From NCBI RefSeq assembly GCF_017491605.1, contig NZ_JAFGYY010000010.1, forward strand, positions 161,568-225,567: a stretch of DNA of 64,000 nt. The letters run 5' to 3'. The notes beneath the pieces are model-generated. The model ran no database searches, was not told where the DNA came from, and saw only the letters and a list, made by a program, of their open reading frames with translations. The position numbers and the translations under genes were made by a program. Source of the stretch: Pseudomonas sp. 30_B (GTDB lineage Bacteria > Pseudomonadota > Gammaproteobacteria > Pseudomonadales > Pseudomonadaceae). The stretch's first letter is position 1; every line of letters begins with the position of its first letter. This document shows, in pieces, positions 28,738-37,590 of the stretch.

Positions 28738-29399
28738 ATGAGTTCTTTGCCAATATCGACTGGTCCGAGATTCTCCAGGCCAGCATCGACACCTTCTGGA
28801 TGCTCGGCGGTTCGCTGCTGTTCACCATCGTCCTGGGCCTGCCGCTGGGCGTGCTGCTGTTCCTCACCGGGCCCAAGCAGATGTTCGAGAACCGCGCGGT
28901 CTACGCCCTGCTGTCCTTCGTGGTGAACGTGCTGCGCTCGCTGCCGTTCATCATTCTGCTGATCGTGATGATCCCCTTCACCGTGCTGATCACCGGCACC
29001 TCGCTGGGCGTCGCCGGGGCCATTCCGCCGCTGGTGGTGGGCGCCACGCCGTTCTTCGCGAGGCTGGTGGAAACCGCGCTGCGCGAGGTGGACAAGGGCA
29101 TCATCGAAGCCACCCAGGCGATGGGTGCCAGCACCCGCCAGATCATCTGGAATGCCCTGCTGCCCGAGGCCCGTCCGGGCATCATCGCCGCCATCACCGT
29201 CACCGCCATCACCCTGGTGTCCTACACCGCGATGGCCGGCGTGGTCGGTGCCGGCGGCCTGGGCGACCTGGCCATCCGCTTCGGCTACCAGCGCTTCCAG
29301 ACCGACGTCATGGTGGTCACCGTGGTGATGCTGCTGGTGCTCGTACAGATCCTGCAGACCGTCGGCGACAAGCTGGTGGTCCACTTCTCCCGCAAGTAA
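28734..29399 (+). CDS. metI: Methionine ABC transporter permease
   Basis: 221-residue inner-membrane permease with five to six helices. The coupling-loop EAA motif is [26 protein letters not shown]. It pairs with MetN and MetQ. The start overlaps the metN stop by 4 bp (ATGA). A short GC-rich hairpin with a T5 tail follows before metQ, which may reduce read-through or stabilise the upstream mRNA. Confidence 0.96.
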   Translation: MNEFFANIDWSEILQASIDTFWMLGGSLLFTIVLGLPLGVLLFLTGPKQMFENRAVYALLSFVVNVLRSLPFIILLIVMIPFTVLITGTSLGVAGAIPPLVVGATPFFARLVETALREVDKGIIEATQAMGASTRQIIWNALLPEARPGIIAAITVTAITLVSYTAMAGVVGAGGLGDLAIRFGYQRFQTDVMVVTVVMLLVLVQILQTVGDKLVVHFSRK

Positions 29400-29406
29400 C
29401 CGCACG

Positions 29407-29428
29407 GCCCGCCGGACGCGGGCTTTTT
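29407..29428 (+). terminator. Hairpin between metI and metQ, possible attenuator
   Basis: Stem GCCCGC / GCGGGC followed by TTTTT inside the metNIQ operon. Because metQ follows at once, it probably gives partial termination or mRNA end protection. Confidence 0.5.
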
Positions 29429-29441
29429 CCAGGAGCCAACA

Positions 29442-30224
29442 ATGAAAAAACTGCTCGCCGCTTTCACTGCCGCCGCAGCCCTCTCCGCCCCGCTGGCCCA
29501 GGCCGCCGACACCCTGACCGTCGCCGCCACCCCGGTGCCGCACGCCGAGATCCTCAACTTCGTCAAACCCATGCTGGCCAAAGAAGGCGTGGAGCTGAAG
29601 GTCAAGGAATTCACTGACTACGTGCAGCCCAACACCCAGGTCGCCGAGAAGCGTCTCGACGCCAACTTCTTCCAGCACCAGCCGTACCTGAACGAGTTCA
29701 ACAAGTCCAAGGGCACCAGCCTGACCGCCGTCACCGGCGTGCACATCGAGCCGCTGGGCGCTTACTCCACCAAGTTCAAGAAGCTGGAAGAACTGCCCGC
29801 CGGCGCCACCGTGGTGATCCCCAACGACGCCACCAACGGCGGCCGCGCCCTGCTGCTGCTGGACAAGGTCGGTGTGATCAAGCTGAAGGACAACACCTCG
29901 ATCACCGCCACCCCGAAGGACATCGTCGAGAACCCGAAGAACATCAAGGTGCGTGAGCTGGAAGCGGCCACCCTGCCGCGCGTGCTGACCCAGGTCGACC
30001 TCGCCCTGATCAACACCAACTACGCCCTGGAAGCCAAGCTGAACCCCACCAAGGACGCGCTGGCCATCGAAGGTTCCGATTCGCCCTACGTGAACATCCT
30101 GGTTGCCCGTCCGGACAACAAGGACAGCGCCGCCATGCAGAAGCTGGCCGCCGCCCTGCACAGCCCGGAGGTGAAGCAGTTCATCCTCGAGAAGTACAAG
30201 GGTGCCGTGGTTCCGGCGTTCTGA
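29442..30224 (+). CDS. metQ: Methionine-binding protein MetQ
   Basis: 260-residue NLPA-family periplasmic binding protein. The signal peptide ends APLAQA (about residue 21) and, unlike E. coli MetQ, has no lipobox Cys, so it may be a soluble periplasmic protein. Family blocks are HAEILNFVKPMLAKEGVELKVKEFTDYVQPN, DANFFQHQPYLNEF and ALINTNYALEAKLNP. It is the third gene of metNIQ and is followed by a strong terminator at 30248-30276. It corresponds to PA5505. Confidence 0.95.
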   Translation: MKKLLAAFTAAAALSAPLAQAADTLTVAATPVPHAEILNFVKPMLAKEGVELKVKEFTDYVQPNTQVAEKRLDANFFQHQPYLNEFNKSKGTSLTAVTGVHIEPLGAYSTKFKKLEELPAGATVVIPNDATNGGRALLLLDKVGVIKLKDNTSITATPKDIVENPKNIKVRELEAATLPRVLTQVDLALINTNYALEAKLNPTKDALAIEGSDSPYVNILVARPDNKDSAAMQKLAAALHSPEVKQFILEKYKGAVVPAF

Positions 30225-30247
30225 TCGCCGCGAAGCTGAGGTTCCTG

Positions 30248-30276
30248 AAAAGCCCGGTCGAATGACCGGGCTTTTT
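30248..30276 (+). terminator. Intrinsic terminator of metNIQ
   Basis: AAAAGCCCGGTC / GACCGGGCTTTTT with an AAT loop region. It is a strong stem with T-run. Confidence 0.92.
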
Positions 30277-30298
30277 CGTTTCTGGCTTTTCGCCTTTC

Positions 30299-30393
30299 GT
30301 AGGACCGAGGGGGACGCCTAGTCCTTGCTCGCGAACAGAGTTTCGCCGGTCGCGCCGGAGCTGGGCGGGTTCGCGAGCAAGCTCGCTCCTACA
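30299..30393. repeat. 95-bp composite palindromic element
   Basis: It begins GTAGGACCGAGGGGGACGCC and ends TTCGCGAGCAAGCTCGCTCC.., with inverted CTTGCTCGCGAAC / GTTCGCGAGCAAG arms. A homologous copy in opposite orientation is at 52600-52691. The rest of 30394-30653 holds an AT-rich promoter-like patch with the perfect palindrome GTTATTTAAATAAC (30544-30557). Confidence 0.85.
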
Positions 30394-30653
30394 GATAGGC
30401 TCTATCCCGCAGTTCTGGGACGTTTGGCACCAACCTTCCCCGCATATTTTTCATGCTGTAAAAGCATCGGTTTTTCCCGACCTCGCGCAACACCACGCGC
30501 CACGCGGTCTGCAGCGATCAGGCAGAATCATTTAGTCCTAAAAGTTATTTAAATAACAAAAATAATCACTTCAAGAGCTAAGACGCTCCATCAATCATGC
30601 AGGTCCGTTTCAAGCGCGACGCAGAGCCGCGCAGACCAGCAAGGAGATCGTTC

Positions 30654-31463
30654 ATGGCTCAACCCCAGCATGCCCTCGCGCCGGATGCCCTCCTGCGCCA
30701 CGTGCCCGGCGGCGACCTGGTCGATCTCGGCCGCCCGCTGCGCCACGCGCTGGAGCTGAGCCGCCATGTACCGGCGAAAAGCCGCGCACTGAGCCGCCGC
30801 GAAGCGGTGCTGCTCGGCCTGTTCGCCCTGACCCTGCACGGCGCGGTGGTCTACTGGCTGAGCCAGCAGCCCACGCCGAAGCTGCCGGAGGTACCGCCGC
30901 AGGTGCCGCCGATGACCATCGAATTCACCGCGCCGACGCCACCGGTCGTGGAGCCGCCGCCACCCGAGCCGATTCCCGAACCGGTCGTGCAGGAGCCGCC
31001 GCCTCCGGTGGTGGACGAGAACGCGGTAAAACCGCCGCCGCCCAAGCCGATCCCCAAACCCAAGCCGAAACCGGTGGCCAAGCCCAAGCCCGTACCCAAG
31101 CCGGTCGAGCAGCCCGCGCCGCCCAAGGCCGAAACCCCGCCGCCGGCTCCGCCCGCCCCGGCGGCACCGGCTCCGGCCCCGCTGACGCCACCCTCGGCCA
31201 GCGCCGGTTACCTGAAGAACCCGGCGCCGGAATACCCGCCCCTAGCCCAGCGCCGTGGTTGGGAAGGCACCGTACTGCTGCGTGTGCACGTTCTCGCCAG
31301 CGGTAGCCCGAGCGAGATCCAGGTGCAGAAGAGCAGCGGTCGCGACGCTCTGGACGATGCCGCGGTGCGCGCGGTGAAACGCTGGAGCTTCGTCCCTGCC
31401 AAGCGCGGCGACGTGGCCCAGGACGGCTGGGTCAGCGTGCCCATCGACTTCAAATTGCACTGA
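30654..31463 (+). CDS. tonB: TonB energy-transducing protein
   Basis: 269-residue TonB protein linking the inner-membrane proton motive force to outer-membrane receptors. It has a basic cytoplasmic segment of about 50 residues, one membrane helix (about 50-68, LLGLFALTLHGAVVYWL), a Pro-rich periplasmic spacer with EP and KP repeats (about 75-175), and the C-terminal TonB domain (YPPLAQRRGWEGTVLLRVHVLASG, ending SVPIDFKLH). ATG 30654 has AAGGAG upstream. The cytoplasmic extension is longer than in E. coli TonB. It is followed by exbB and exbD, the arrangement of P. aeruginosa tonB2-exbB1-exbD1 (PA0197-PA0199). Confidence 0.93.
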   Translation: MAQPQHALAPDALLRHVPGGDLVDLGRPLRHALELSRHVPAKSRALSRREAVLLGLFALTLHGAVVYWLSQQPTPKLPEVPPQVPPMTIEFTAPTPPVVEPPPPEPIPEPVVQEPPPPVVDENAVKPPPPKPIPKPKPKPVAKPKPVPKPVEQPAPPKAETPPPAPPAPAAPAPAPLTPPSASAGYLKNPAPEYPPLAQRRGWEGTVLLRVHVLASGSPSEIQVQKSSGRDALDDAAVRAVKRWSFVPAKRGDVAQDGWVSVPIDFKLH

Positions 31464-31511
31464 TTCGAACCGCATCGATAAGCCGCACAAGAGCTGCGGA
31501 AGGAGAAAACC

Positions 31512-32228
31512 ATGAGTCTGCCCTTGAACCCCCTGGAATCCGTCGAAGGCGCAGTCATCTGGCTGCTGGTCGGCTTCTCCGTCGTCACCTGGGCCCTGGC
31601 CCTGGTGAAAGGCGTCCAGTTCACCCGCCAGAAGTCCCAGGACAAGCGCTTCCAGAAGCAGTTCTGGAGCGCCACCAGCCTCGAATCGGCCGGTGACCAG
31701 GCCGCCGGCAAGCCCGGCGCCGGCGCCCGCGTGGCCCAGGCCGGTTTCGCCGCGATCCAGGTCCAGGACAATGGCCAGCCGGACCTGGCCCAGTCGATCA
31801 ACCATCAGGACCGTCTCGAACGCGCCCTGCGCCAGCAGATCCAGCGCGAGCGTCGCTCCCTGGAATCCGGTCTGGCGGTGCTCGCCTCGATCGGCTCCAC
31901 CTCGCCCTTCATCGGCCTGTTCGGCACCGTGTGGGGCATCATGGAAGCGCTCAAGGGCATCAGCGCCGCAGGTTCCGCGAGCCTGGAAACCGTCGCCGGC
32001 CCCATCGGCAGCGCGCTGATCGCCACCGGCGTGGGTATCGCCGTCGCCGTGCCGGCGGTGCTGGTCTACAACTACTTCCTGCGCCGCCTGAAGCTCACCG
32101 CGGCCGACCTCGACGACTTCGCCCACGACTTCTACAGCCTCGCGCAGAAGAGCGCCTTCCGCGTCGTCACCCTGCCCACCGCCGTGCGCAAACCGGCTGC
32201 CGGCGCCAGCGTGAAGGAGGCGAGCTGA
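31512..32228 (+). CDS. exbB: Biopolymer transport protein ExbB
   Basis: 238-residue inner-membrane subunit of the TonB motor, MotA/TolQ/ExbB family, with three helices. Conserved segments are LESGLAVLASIGSTSPFIGLFGTVWGIM and AGPIGSALIATGVGIAVAVPAVLVYNYF, the latter holding the Thr-rich third helix that lines the pore. The N-terminal helix lies around residues 12-32. The start is 48 bp after tonB, with GGAAGGAG upstream. Confidence 0.95.
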   Translation: MSLPLNPLESVEGAVIWLLVGFSVVTWALALVKGVQFTRQKSQDKRFQKQFWSATSLESAGDQAAGKPGAGARVAQAGFAAIQVQDNGQPDLAQSINHQDRLERALRQQIQRERRSLESGLAVLASIGSTSPFIGLFGTVWGIMEALKGISAAGSASLETVAGPIGSALIATGVGIAVAVPAVLVYNYFLRRLKLTAADLDDFAHDFYSLAQKSAFRVVTLPTAVRKPAAGASVKEAS

Positions 32229-32229
32229 C

Positions 32230-32631
32230 ATGGCCTTCTCGACCCAGGACAGCGACGAGGTTCTCTCCGAGATCAACGTCACCCCGCTGGTGGACGTGAT
32301 GCTGGTGCTGCTGGTGGTGTTCATCGTCACCGCGCCGCTGCTGACCAACGCCATCCCGATCAACCTGCCCAAGACCGAGGCGGTCGCGCCGCCGGAGCAG
32401 AAGGACCCGCTGGTGGTGAGCATCGACGGCGCCGGCAAGTGGTTTATCAACAAGGACGAGATCCAGCCGGACCTGTTGCAGAGCAACCTGGCGGCGGCCA
32501 AGGCGAAAGATGCCGAAGTACGCGTGCAGCTGCAGGCAGACGAGGGCGTGAACTACGGCCAGGTGGCCAAGGCCATGGCCTCCATCGAGAAGGCCGGGAT
32601 TACCAAGCTGGCAGTGATCACCGCGCGTTGA
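32230..32631 (+). CDS. exbD: Biopolymer transport protein ExbD
   Basis: 133-residue partner of ExbB with one membrane helix. The N-terminal motif SEINVTPLVDVMLVLLVVFIVTAP contains the proton-relay Asp in PLVDVML. A periplasmic domain follows (NLPKTEAVAPPEQKDPLVVSIDG, ending GITKLAVITAR). It lies 1 bp after exbB, so translational coupling is likely. A terminator follows at 32697-32742. Confidence 0.95.
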   Translation: MAFSTQDSDEVLSEINVTPLVDVMLVLLVVFIVTAPLLTNAIPINLPKTEAVAPPEQKDPLVVSIDGAGKWFINKDEIQPDLLQSNLAAAKAKDAEVRVQLQADEGVNYGQVAKAMASIEKAGITKLAVITAR

Positions 32632-32696
32632 GGAGGTTGTAAAACCCTTGAAATAGAGCGGGCGTAAAACGGGACCTCCACAACGCCACAGGCTTC

Positions 32697-32742
32697 AAGG
32701 TCGCTCACCCAATACTCAGGCAGGGGTGAGCGGCCTTTTTTT
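32697..32742 (+). terminator. Intrinsic terminator of tonB-exbB-exbD
   Basis: Stem AAGGTCGCTCACCC / GGGTGAGCGGCCTT with a run of seven T residues. Confidence 0.9.
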
Positions 32743-32774
32743 ATCCGCGCTTCGCGCCGGTAGCCGTTGATCGC

Positions 32775-32856
32775 GTAGGAGCGGACTCCGTCCGCGATGT
32801 GCAACAGGCCAGCTCGGAGCAGCCGGCAATCTATCGCGGACGGAGTCCGCTCCTAC
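32775..32856. repeat. BIME: two inverted GTAGGAGCGGACTCC REPs
   Basis: GTAGGAGCGGACTCCGTCCG.. at 32775-32798 and its exact reverse complement at 32833-32856, 34 bp apart. The stretch 32632-32993 otherwise contains only the terminator above and the promoter of the next gene. Confidence 0.9.
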
Positions 32857-32993
32857 GGTTGCCCCACCAACCGCTATCCCCCACCGTTCGTCGTCATCCC
32901 CGCTCCGGCGATATCCCTTTGCACATCAGGGTCTTCCGCACCTCGCGCGCATAAACTAAGTTGATGACAGTCTGGAGACCTGAGGGGTACCGC

Positions 32994-33647
32994 ATGACAT
33001 CGTCTCCCGCCCTGGATGGCCCGTTCTACCCACCGACACTGGGGGTGCCGGAACGCTTCACACCACAGCAATTGCGCGCCTCGCTCGACATCACCATGGG
33101 CGAACACGGCGCCGGTCCCGTCTGGCTGTTCGCCTACGGCTCGCTGATCTGGCGGCCGGAGTTCCCGGTGGCCGAAGCCCGCCGCGCGCGGGTGCACGGC
33201 TACCATCGCGGCCTCTACCTGTGGTCCCTCACCCACCGCGGCACGCCGGAAGCACCGGGCCTGGTGCTCGGTCTCGACCGGGGCGGCTCCTGCTCCGGCT
33301 TCGCCTTCCGCCTGCCGGAAGAAAACCTCGAGGCCAACCTCTACGCGCTCTGGGAACGGGAGATGCCCTATGCCTCCTACCGCCCGGAATGGCTGAGCTG
33401 CCGCCTGGATGACGGCACCCGCGTGCGCGCCCTGGGCTTCGTCCTCGAACGCCACCTGCCCACTTATGCCGGCTCCCTGCCCGACAGCATCTTCCGGCAC
33501 GTGCTCGACAGCGCCCAGGGCCACTTCGGCACCACCCGCGACTACGTCGAGCAGACCGCCAAGGCGCTGCGCGACTACGCCATGCCCGACCTCAACCTGG
33601 AAGGCATCCTGGCGCGCTGCTGCCCGCTGCGCCGGGCGCAGGAATAA
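32994..33647 (+). CDS. ChaC-type gamma-glutamylcyclotransferase
   Basis: 217-residue cytosolic enzyme of the ChaC family, which cleaves glutathione to 5-oxoproline and Cys-Gly. The signature FAYGSLIWRPEFP near residue 43 carries the YGS substrate-binding loop, and LWEREMPYASYRPEWL holds the expected catalytic Glu. RHVLDSAQGHFGTTRDYVEQTAKALR is the typical C-terminus. ATG 32994 follows GAGGGG; an ATG at 32961 lacks a ribosome binding site. It stands alone between a terminator/REP region and a 118-bp gap. A gamma-glutamyltransferase is encoded at 49995, but nothing ties the two physically. Confidence 0.9.
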   Translation: MTSSPALDGPFYPPTLGVPERFTPQQLRASLDITMGEHGAGPVWLFAYGSLIWRPEFPVAEARRARVHGYHRGLYLWSLTHRGTPEAPGLVLGLDRGGSCSGFAFRLPEENLEANLYALWEREMPYASYRPEWLSCRLDDGTRVRALGFVLERHLPTYAGSLPDSIFRHVLDSAQGHFGTTRDYVEQTAKALRDYAMPDLNLEGILARCCPLRRAQE

Positions 33648-33765
33648 GCGCTTATAGCGATTCGCTTAGTCGTGATATTGCATAAGTAAAGAATTTCTTA
33701 TTCCTTAACGGATATTAAAACCCTCCCTAGAATGTCTTCTCATGACGATTCGAGAGGGCCGCTCC

Positions 33766-34347
33766 ATGCGCAACGAACGCATCCGCTACCTGATCGTGCC
33801 CGGCTGGCACGGGTCCGAGGACGCCCATTGGCAAAGCCACTGGCAACGCGCCCTGCCCAACGCCACGCGGGTGCAGCAGTGCGACTGGATCAATCCGCAG
33901 CGCGCCGACTGGGTCGCCGAACTGGACCGCGAGATTCGCCGCGAGCCGGGCCGCGTGGTGCTCATCGCCCACAGCCTGGGCTGCGTCACCGTAGCCGCCT
34001 GGGCTGCCCGCGCCGACCGCCGCGTGCTGGCGCAAGTCTCCGGCGCCCTGCTGGTGGCGCCGGCCGACGTGGAGCGGGAAACCTGCCACGAGGCCCTGCG
34101 CAACTTCGCGCCCATCGCCCGTGAAGCGCTGCCCTTCCCGGCCGTGCTGGTGGGTTCGGACAACGACGCCGCCTGCAGTCCGCAGCGCGCGCTGATCCTG
34201 GGCCGCGCCTGGGGCGCCGAGACGGTGATCCTGCCATCGGCGGGGCACATCAACGTGAAATCCGGGCACGCTGCCTGGGAGGCCGGCTACCGCCACCTGT
34301 ACCGCCTGCAGTACCTGATCGACCAGCAGTCGCGCCGGCGCGCCTGA
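33766..34347 (+). CDS. RBBP9/YdeN-family serine hydrolase
   Basis: 193-residue small alpha/beta hydrolase. The N-terminal strand and oxyanion region YLIVPGWHGSEDAHWQSHW, the nucleophile elbow LIAHSLGC and the C-terminal His in LPSAGHINVKSGH give a complete catalytic set, with the acid in VGSDNDAACS. The family includes RBBP9 and YdeN; its natural substrates are largely unknown. ATG 33766 has GAGAGGG upstream. The 118-bp gap before it is AT-rich, with dyads TAAGCG../..CGCTTA (33645-33668) and ATAAG../..CTTAT (33682-33701), which may be regulator sites. Confidence 0.87.
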   Translation: MRNERIRYLIVPGWHGSEDAHWQSHWQRALPNATRVQQCDWINPQRADWVAELDREIRREPGRVVLIAHSLGCVTVAAWAARADRRVLAQVSGALLVAPADVERETCHEALRNFAPIAREALPFPAVLVGSDNDAACSPQRALILGRAWGAETVILPSAGHINVKSGHAAWEAGYRHLYRLQYLIDQQSRRRA

Positions 34348-34437
34348 TTCCGGCTCCGGTGTGGTGTGACCACCGTACCTATCCCCTCCTGGCGCGGATT
34401 CGGCTAGGGTGAAACAACGCCCCCGCCGGAGACCGCC

Positions 34438-35835
34438 ATGCCACCGTTGCACGACCTGTCCGCCGTCGAACTGCTTGCCCTGTACCGTTCGCACCAGCTT
34501 TCGCCGGTCGAGTACCTCAAGCACCTGATCGCCCACATCGAACGCTGGGAGCCGCAGCTCTGCGCGCTCTACGCCTTCGACCCGCAGCGCGCGCTGGAAC
34601 AGGCGCGGCGCTCGGAGGCGCGCTGGATACGCTGCGCCCCTTGCGGCGAACTGGACGGCGTGCCGGTGACCATCAAGGAACTGATCGCCACCCGCGGCGA
34701 CCCGATTCCCCTGGGCAGCGCCGCGACCCTGCTGCAACCGGCCAGCGCCGACGCGCCGCCCGCAGCGCGCCTGTTCGAGGCCGGCGCCATCCTGCTGGGC
34801 AAGACCACGGTGCCGGACTACGGCATGCTCTCCTCCGGGCTTTCCAGCTTCCACAAGCTCGCGCGCAACCCCTGGGACCTGCGCATGAGTCCGGGCGGCT
34901 CCAGCGCCGGCGCCGCCTCGGCAGCTGCCGCGGGCTATGGGCCGCTGCACATCGGCACCGACATCGGCGGCTCGGTGCGTCTGCCCGCCGGCTGGTGCGG
35001 GCTGGTCGGCTTCAAGCCGAGCCTCGGGCGCATTCCCATCGACCCTTACTACACCGGGCGCTGCGCCGGGCCGATGACCCGAACCCTGGACGACGCGGCG
35101 CTGATGATGCAGCACCTGTCCCGCCCTGACTGGCGCGACGCCACCGCCCTGCCGCCGGCCGACCTCGACTGGCACATCCAGCCCGCCGACGTGCGCGGCC
35201 TGCGCATCGGCCTGCAGCTCGACCCCGGCTGCGGCCTGCAACCCGAACCCGAGGTGCGTGCCGCCATCGAAGCCGCTGCCCGGCGCTTCGCCGAAGCCGG
35301 CGCGGAGATCATCGAAGTACGGCCCATCCTCGACCGCGAACTCCTGGAAGGCCTGGATCGATTCTGGCGTGCGCGCCTCTGGGCCGAGCTGGAGAACCTC
35401 CCGCCCGAACGCCAGGCCAAGGTGCTGCCCTACATCTACCAATGGGCTGAAGGCGGCGCGGCAGTCTCCGGCGCCGAGGCCGTGCGCGGCTTCAACCGCA
35501 CCTTCGAGATGCGCCGGCGCGCCGCCGAGCAGTTCCAGGACATCGACTTCCTGCTGTCGCCGACCAACCAGGTGGCCGCCTTCCCCGCCGAGTTCGCCTC
35601 GCCCACCAATGACCCGGCACACCCCTTCGAGCACATCGGCTTCACCGTGCCGTGGAACATGACCGAGCAGCCGGCGCTTTCGATCAATTGCGGTTTCACC
35701 GCCGAGGGCATGCCCATAGGCTTGCAGATCGTCGGCCCGCGCTTCGCCGACGTCGAGGTGCTGCGCCTGGGCAAGGCCTGGGAACGCTGGCGCGGCCCGC
35801 TGCCGCACTGGCCGCAGCCTCCGGGCACCGACTAA
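34438..35835 (+). CDS. Amidase-signature family enzyme
   Basis: 465-residue Ser-Ser-Lys amidase. The Lys is in VTIKELIATRGDP, the Gly/Ser-rich loop is MSPGGSSAGAASAAAAGYG with the cis-Ser, and the nucleophile Ser lies in GTDIGGSVRLPAGWCGLVGFKPS. The length fits the GatA/AtzF-like family. The substrate is not predictable; stand-alone amidases of this type often act on nitriles' amides, aryl amides or carbamoylated compounds. It is not GatA in context, since no gatC or gatB is present. It lies 90 bp after the small hydrolase and 42 bp before cardiolipin synthase on the same strand. Confidence 0.88.
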   Translation: MPPLHDLSAVELLALYRSHQLSPVEYLKHLIAHIERWEPQLCALYAFDPQRALEQARRSEARWIRCAPCGELDGVPVTIKELIATRGDPIPLGSAATLLQPASADAPPAARLFEAGAILLGKTTVPDYGMLSSGLSSFHKLARNPWDLRMSPGGSSAGAASAAAAGYGPLHIGTDIGGSVRLPAGWCGLVGFKPSLGRIPIDPYYTGRCAGPMTRTLDDAALMMQHLSRPDWRDATALPPADLDWHIQPADVRGLRIGLQLDPGCGLQPEPEVRAAIEAAARRFAEAGAEIIEVRPILDRELLEGLDRFWRARLWAELENLPPERQAKVLPYIYQWAEGGAAVSGAEAVRGFNRTFEMRRRAAEQFQDIDFLLSPTNQVAAFPAEFASPTNDPAHPFEHIGFTVPWNMTEQPALSINCGFTAEGMPIGLQIVGPRFADVEVLRLGKAWERWRGPLPHWPQPPGTD

Positions 35836-35877
35836 GCTCAGCACACACGCCGACCACAAGGATTCGATCGCGCGCCC

Positions 35878-37311
35878 ATGCAGTATTCCCCCTACATCGC
35901 CCACCTGCTGGTGCTGATCCAGTTCCTGGGCATCGTCGCCGCAGTACACGCCGTACTCACCGTGCGCACCGCCCAGGGCGCCATCGCCTGGGCCACCTCG
36001 CTGGTGTTCATGCCGTTGCTGACCCTGCTTCCCTACCTGGTATTCGGCCGCAGCCGCTTCGACGCCTACATCGGCGCCCGGCGCCAGGCCAACGAGGAGA
36101 TGCACGTGGCCGCCGCCGAGCTGGACTGGCGGCCCTGGGTCGAGGAGGCATTGGCGGCGCGCCAGTACGACGGCTACAAGGGGCTCAAGGCGATGGTCGG
36201 GCTGGCGCGCATGCCAACCCTGGCGAACAACCATGTGCGCCTGTTGGTGAACGGCAAGGCGTCGTTCGATGCGATGTTCGAAGCCATCTCCGCGGCGAAA
36301 AAGGTCGTGCTGGTGCAATTCTTCATCATCCGCGACGACGCCCTCGGCCAACGCCTGGCGCAACTGCTGCTGGAGCGCGCGGCCAACGGCGTGGACGTGT
36401 TCCTGCTCTACGACGGCATCGGCAGCCACGCCCTGCCCGGCCGCTACGTCGAGAAGCTGCGCAATGGCGGCGTGCAGGTGCATGCGTTCAGCACTGGCAG
36501 CGGGATGATCAACCGCTTCCAGGTGAACTTCCGCAACCACCGCAAGATCGTGGTGGTCGACGGCGTGCGCGGCTTCGTCGGCGGGCACAACGTCGGCGTC
36601 GAATACCTCGGGGAGAAGCCACCGCTGTCGCCCTGGCGCGACACCCACATCGAACTGCGCGGCCCGGCAGTGGCCTGCCTGCAGGAGTGCTTCGCCGAGG
36701 ACTGGTACTGGGCCAACCACACGCTGCCGACGCTGATCCTGCCCAAGGCCTACGAAGACTCGGGGATGCTCTGCCAGGTGGTGCCCAGCGGCCCGGCGGA
36801 CCCGCAGGAGACCTGTTCGTTGTTCTTCGTCGAGGCGATCAACGCGGCGATGGAACGCATCTGGATCACCACACCGTATTTCGTCCCCGACGAGGCGGTG
36901 GCCGCGGCGCTGCGCCTGGCGGTCCTGCGCGGGGTGGACGTGCGCATCCTGCTGCCCTCGCGGCCCGACCACAAGACGGTGTACGCCGCCTCCAGCCTGT
37001 ACGCGCTGGACGCCGTGCGCGCCGGCCTGCGCATCTTCCGCTACCAGCCCGGCTTCCTGCACCAGAAGGTGCTGCTGATCGACCGCGACACGGCGGCGGT
37101 GGGCAGCGCCAACCTGGACAACCGCTCGTTCCGGCTGAACTTCGAGATCATGGTGGTGACGGTCGACGAAGGCTTCGCCCAGGAGGTGGAGCGCATGCTG
37201 GAGGCGGACTTCGAACAATCGGTGGAGATGACCCTGGACGACCGCAAGCGGCTGCACCGCTTGCAGCAACTGGGCATGCGGGTGGCGCGGCTGGTGTCGC
37301 CGATTCTCTGA
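35878..37311 (+). CDS. cls: Cardiolipin synthase (phospholipase D family)
   Basis: 477-residue membrane enzyme that condenses two phosphatidylglycerols into cardiolipin. Two N-terminal helices (about residues 8-28 and 38-56) are followed by two PLD active sites: H221xK223(x4)D228 in NHRKIVVVD and H395xK397(x4)D402 in [10 protein letters not shown], each with the usual downstream GG..N or GSANLDNRS. The length and layout are those of ClsA-type enzymes. It begins 42 bp after the amidase gene and is followed by REP and palindromic repeats. Confidence 0.95.
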   Translation: MQYSPYIAHLLVLIQFLGIVAAVHAVLTVRTAQGAIAWATSLVFMPLLTLLPYLVFGRSRFDAYIGARRQANEEMHVAAAELDWRPWVEEALAARQYDGYKGLKAMVGLARMPTLANNHVRLLVNGKASFDAMFEAISAAKKVVLVQFFIIRDDALGQRLAQLLLERAANGVDVFLLYDGIGSHALPGRYVEKLRNGGVQVHAFSTGSGMINRFQVNFRNHRKIVVVDGVRGFVGGHNVGVEYLGEKPPLSPWRDTHIELRGPAVACLQECFAEDWYWANHTLPTLILPKAYEDSGMLCQVVPSGPADPQETCSLFFVEAINAAMERIWITTPYFVPDEAVAAALRLAVLRGVDVRILLPSRPDHKTVYAASSLYALDAVRAGLRIFRYQPGFLHQKVLLIDRDTAAVGSANLDNRSFRLNFEIMVVTVDEGFAQEVERMLEADFEQSVEMTLDDRKRLHRLQQLGMRVARLVSPIL

Positions 37312-37327
37312 TCGATCGGTGCACCCC

Positions 37328-37373
37328 GTAGGAGCGCGCCATGCGCGCGATCGCGGGCATGGCCCGCTCCTAC
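37328..37373. repeat. REP palindrome
   Basis: Arms GTAGGAGCG..CATGCGCGCG and CGCGGGCATGG..CGCTCCTAC form a hairpin unit of the GTAGGAGCG family just after cls. Confidence 0.8.
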
Positions 37374-37385
37374 AAGGTCAGAAGC

Positions 37386-37498
37386 CCCTCACCCTAACCC
37401 TCTCCCAGAGGGAGAGGGGACTGGTCCGGCGCAGGATAAAACCACAGCATCAGCCGGCACACGCAGCTCCCTCTGGGAGAGGGCGGGGGTGAGGGTTA
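37386..37498. repeat. CCCTCACCC../..GGGTGAGGG palindromic element
   Basis: A 113-bp element with ends CCCTCACCC and GGGTGAGGG and internal CTCTCCC / GGGAGAG arms around a unique core. A related copy lies at 59062-59171, inside the sulfate-ester operon. Confidence 0.8.
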
Positions 37499-37535
37499 AC
37501 CCGAGCACCATTTTCGACCGATAAACGCCGCCCAA

Positions 37536-37576
37536 AAGAAGACGCCCGGCTCACTCTCGTGAGCCGGGCGTCTTTA
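37536..37576 (-). terminator. Intrinsic terminator after ahpF
   Basis: Perfect stem GACGCCCGGCTCAC / GTGAGCCGGGCGTC with a TCTC loop, followed on the minus strand by TTCTTTT. It lies 15 bp past the ahpF stop. Confidence 0.92.
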
Positions 37577-37590
37577 TTAGCGCGAACCTA

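Noticed and set aside
30544..30557. GTTATTTAAATAAC upstream of tonB considered as a Fur box.
   Set aside because: It is a perfect palindrome but matches the 19-bp Fur consensus (GATAATGATAATCATTATC) poorly, so it is left unassigned.
33727..37269. A 1180-codon open frame on the minus strand across the hydrolase, amidase and cardiolipin synthase genes.
   Set aside because: Composition is Gly/His/Gln/Ala-rich without any domain, and it is antisense to three well-supported genes. Such frames are common in high-GC DNA.
37386..37498. Direct and inverted CCCTCACCC repeats considered as a CRISPR array.
   Set aside because: Only one palindromic unit is present, without regularly spaced repeats, spacers or cas genes.
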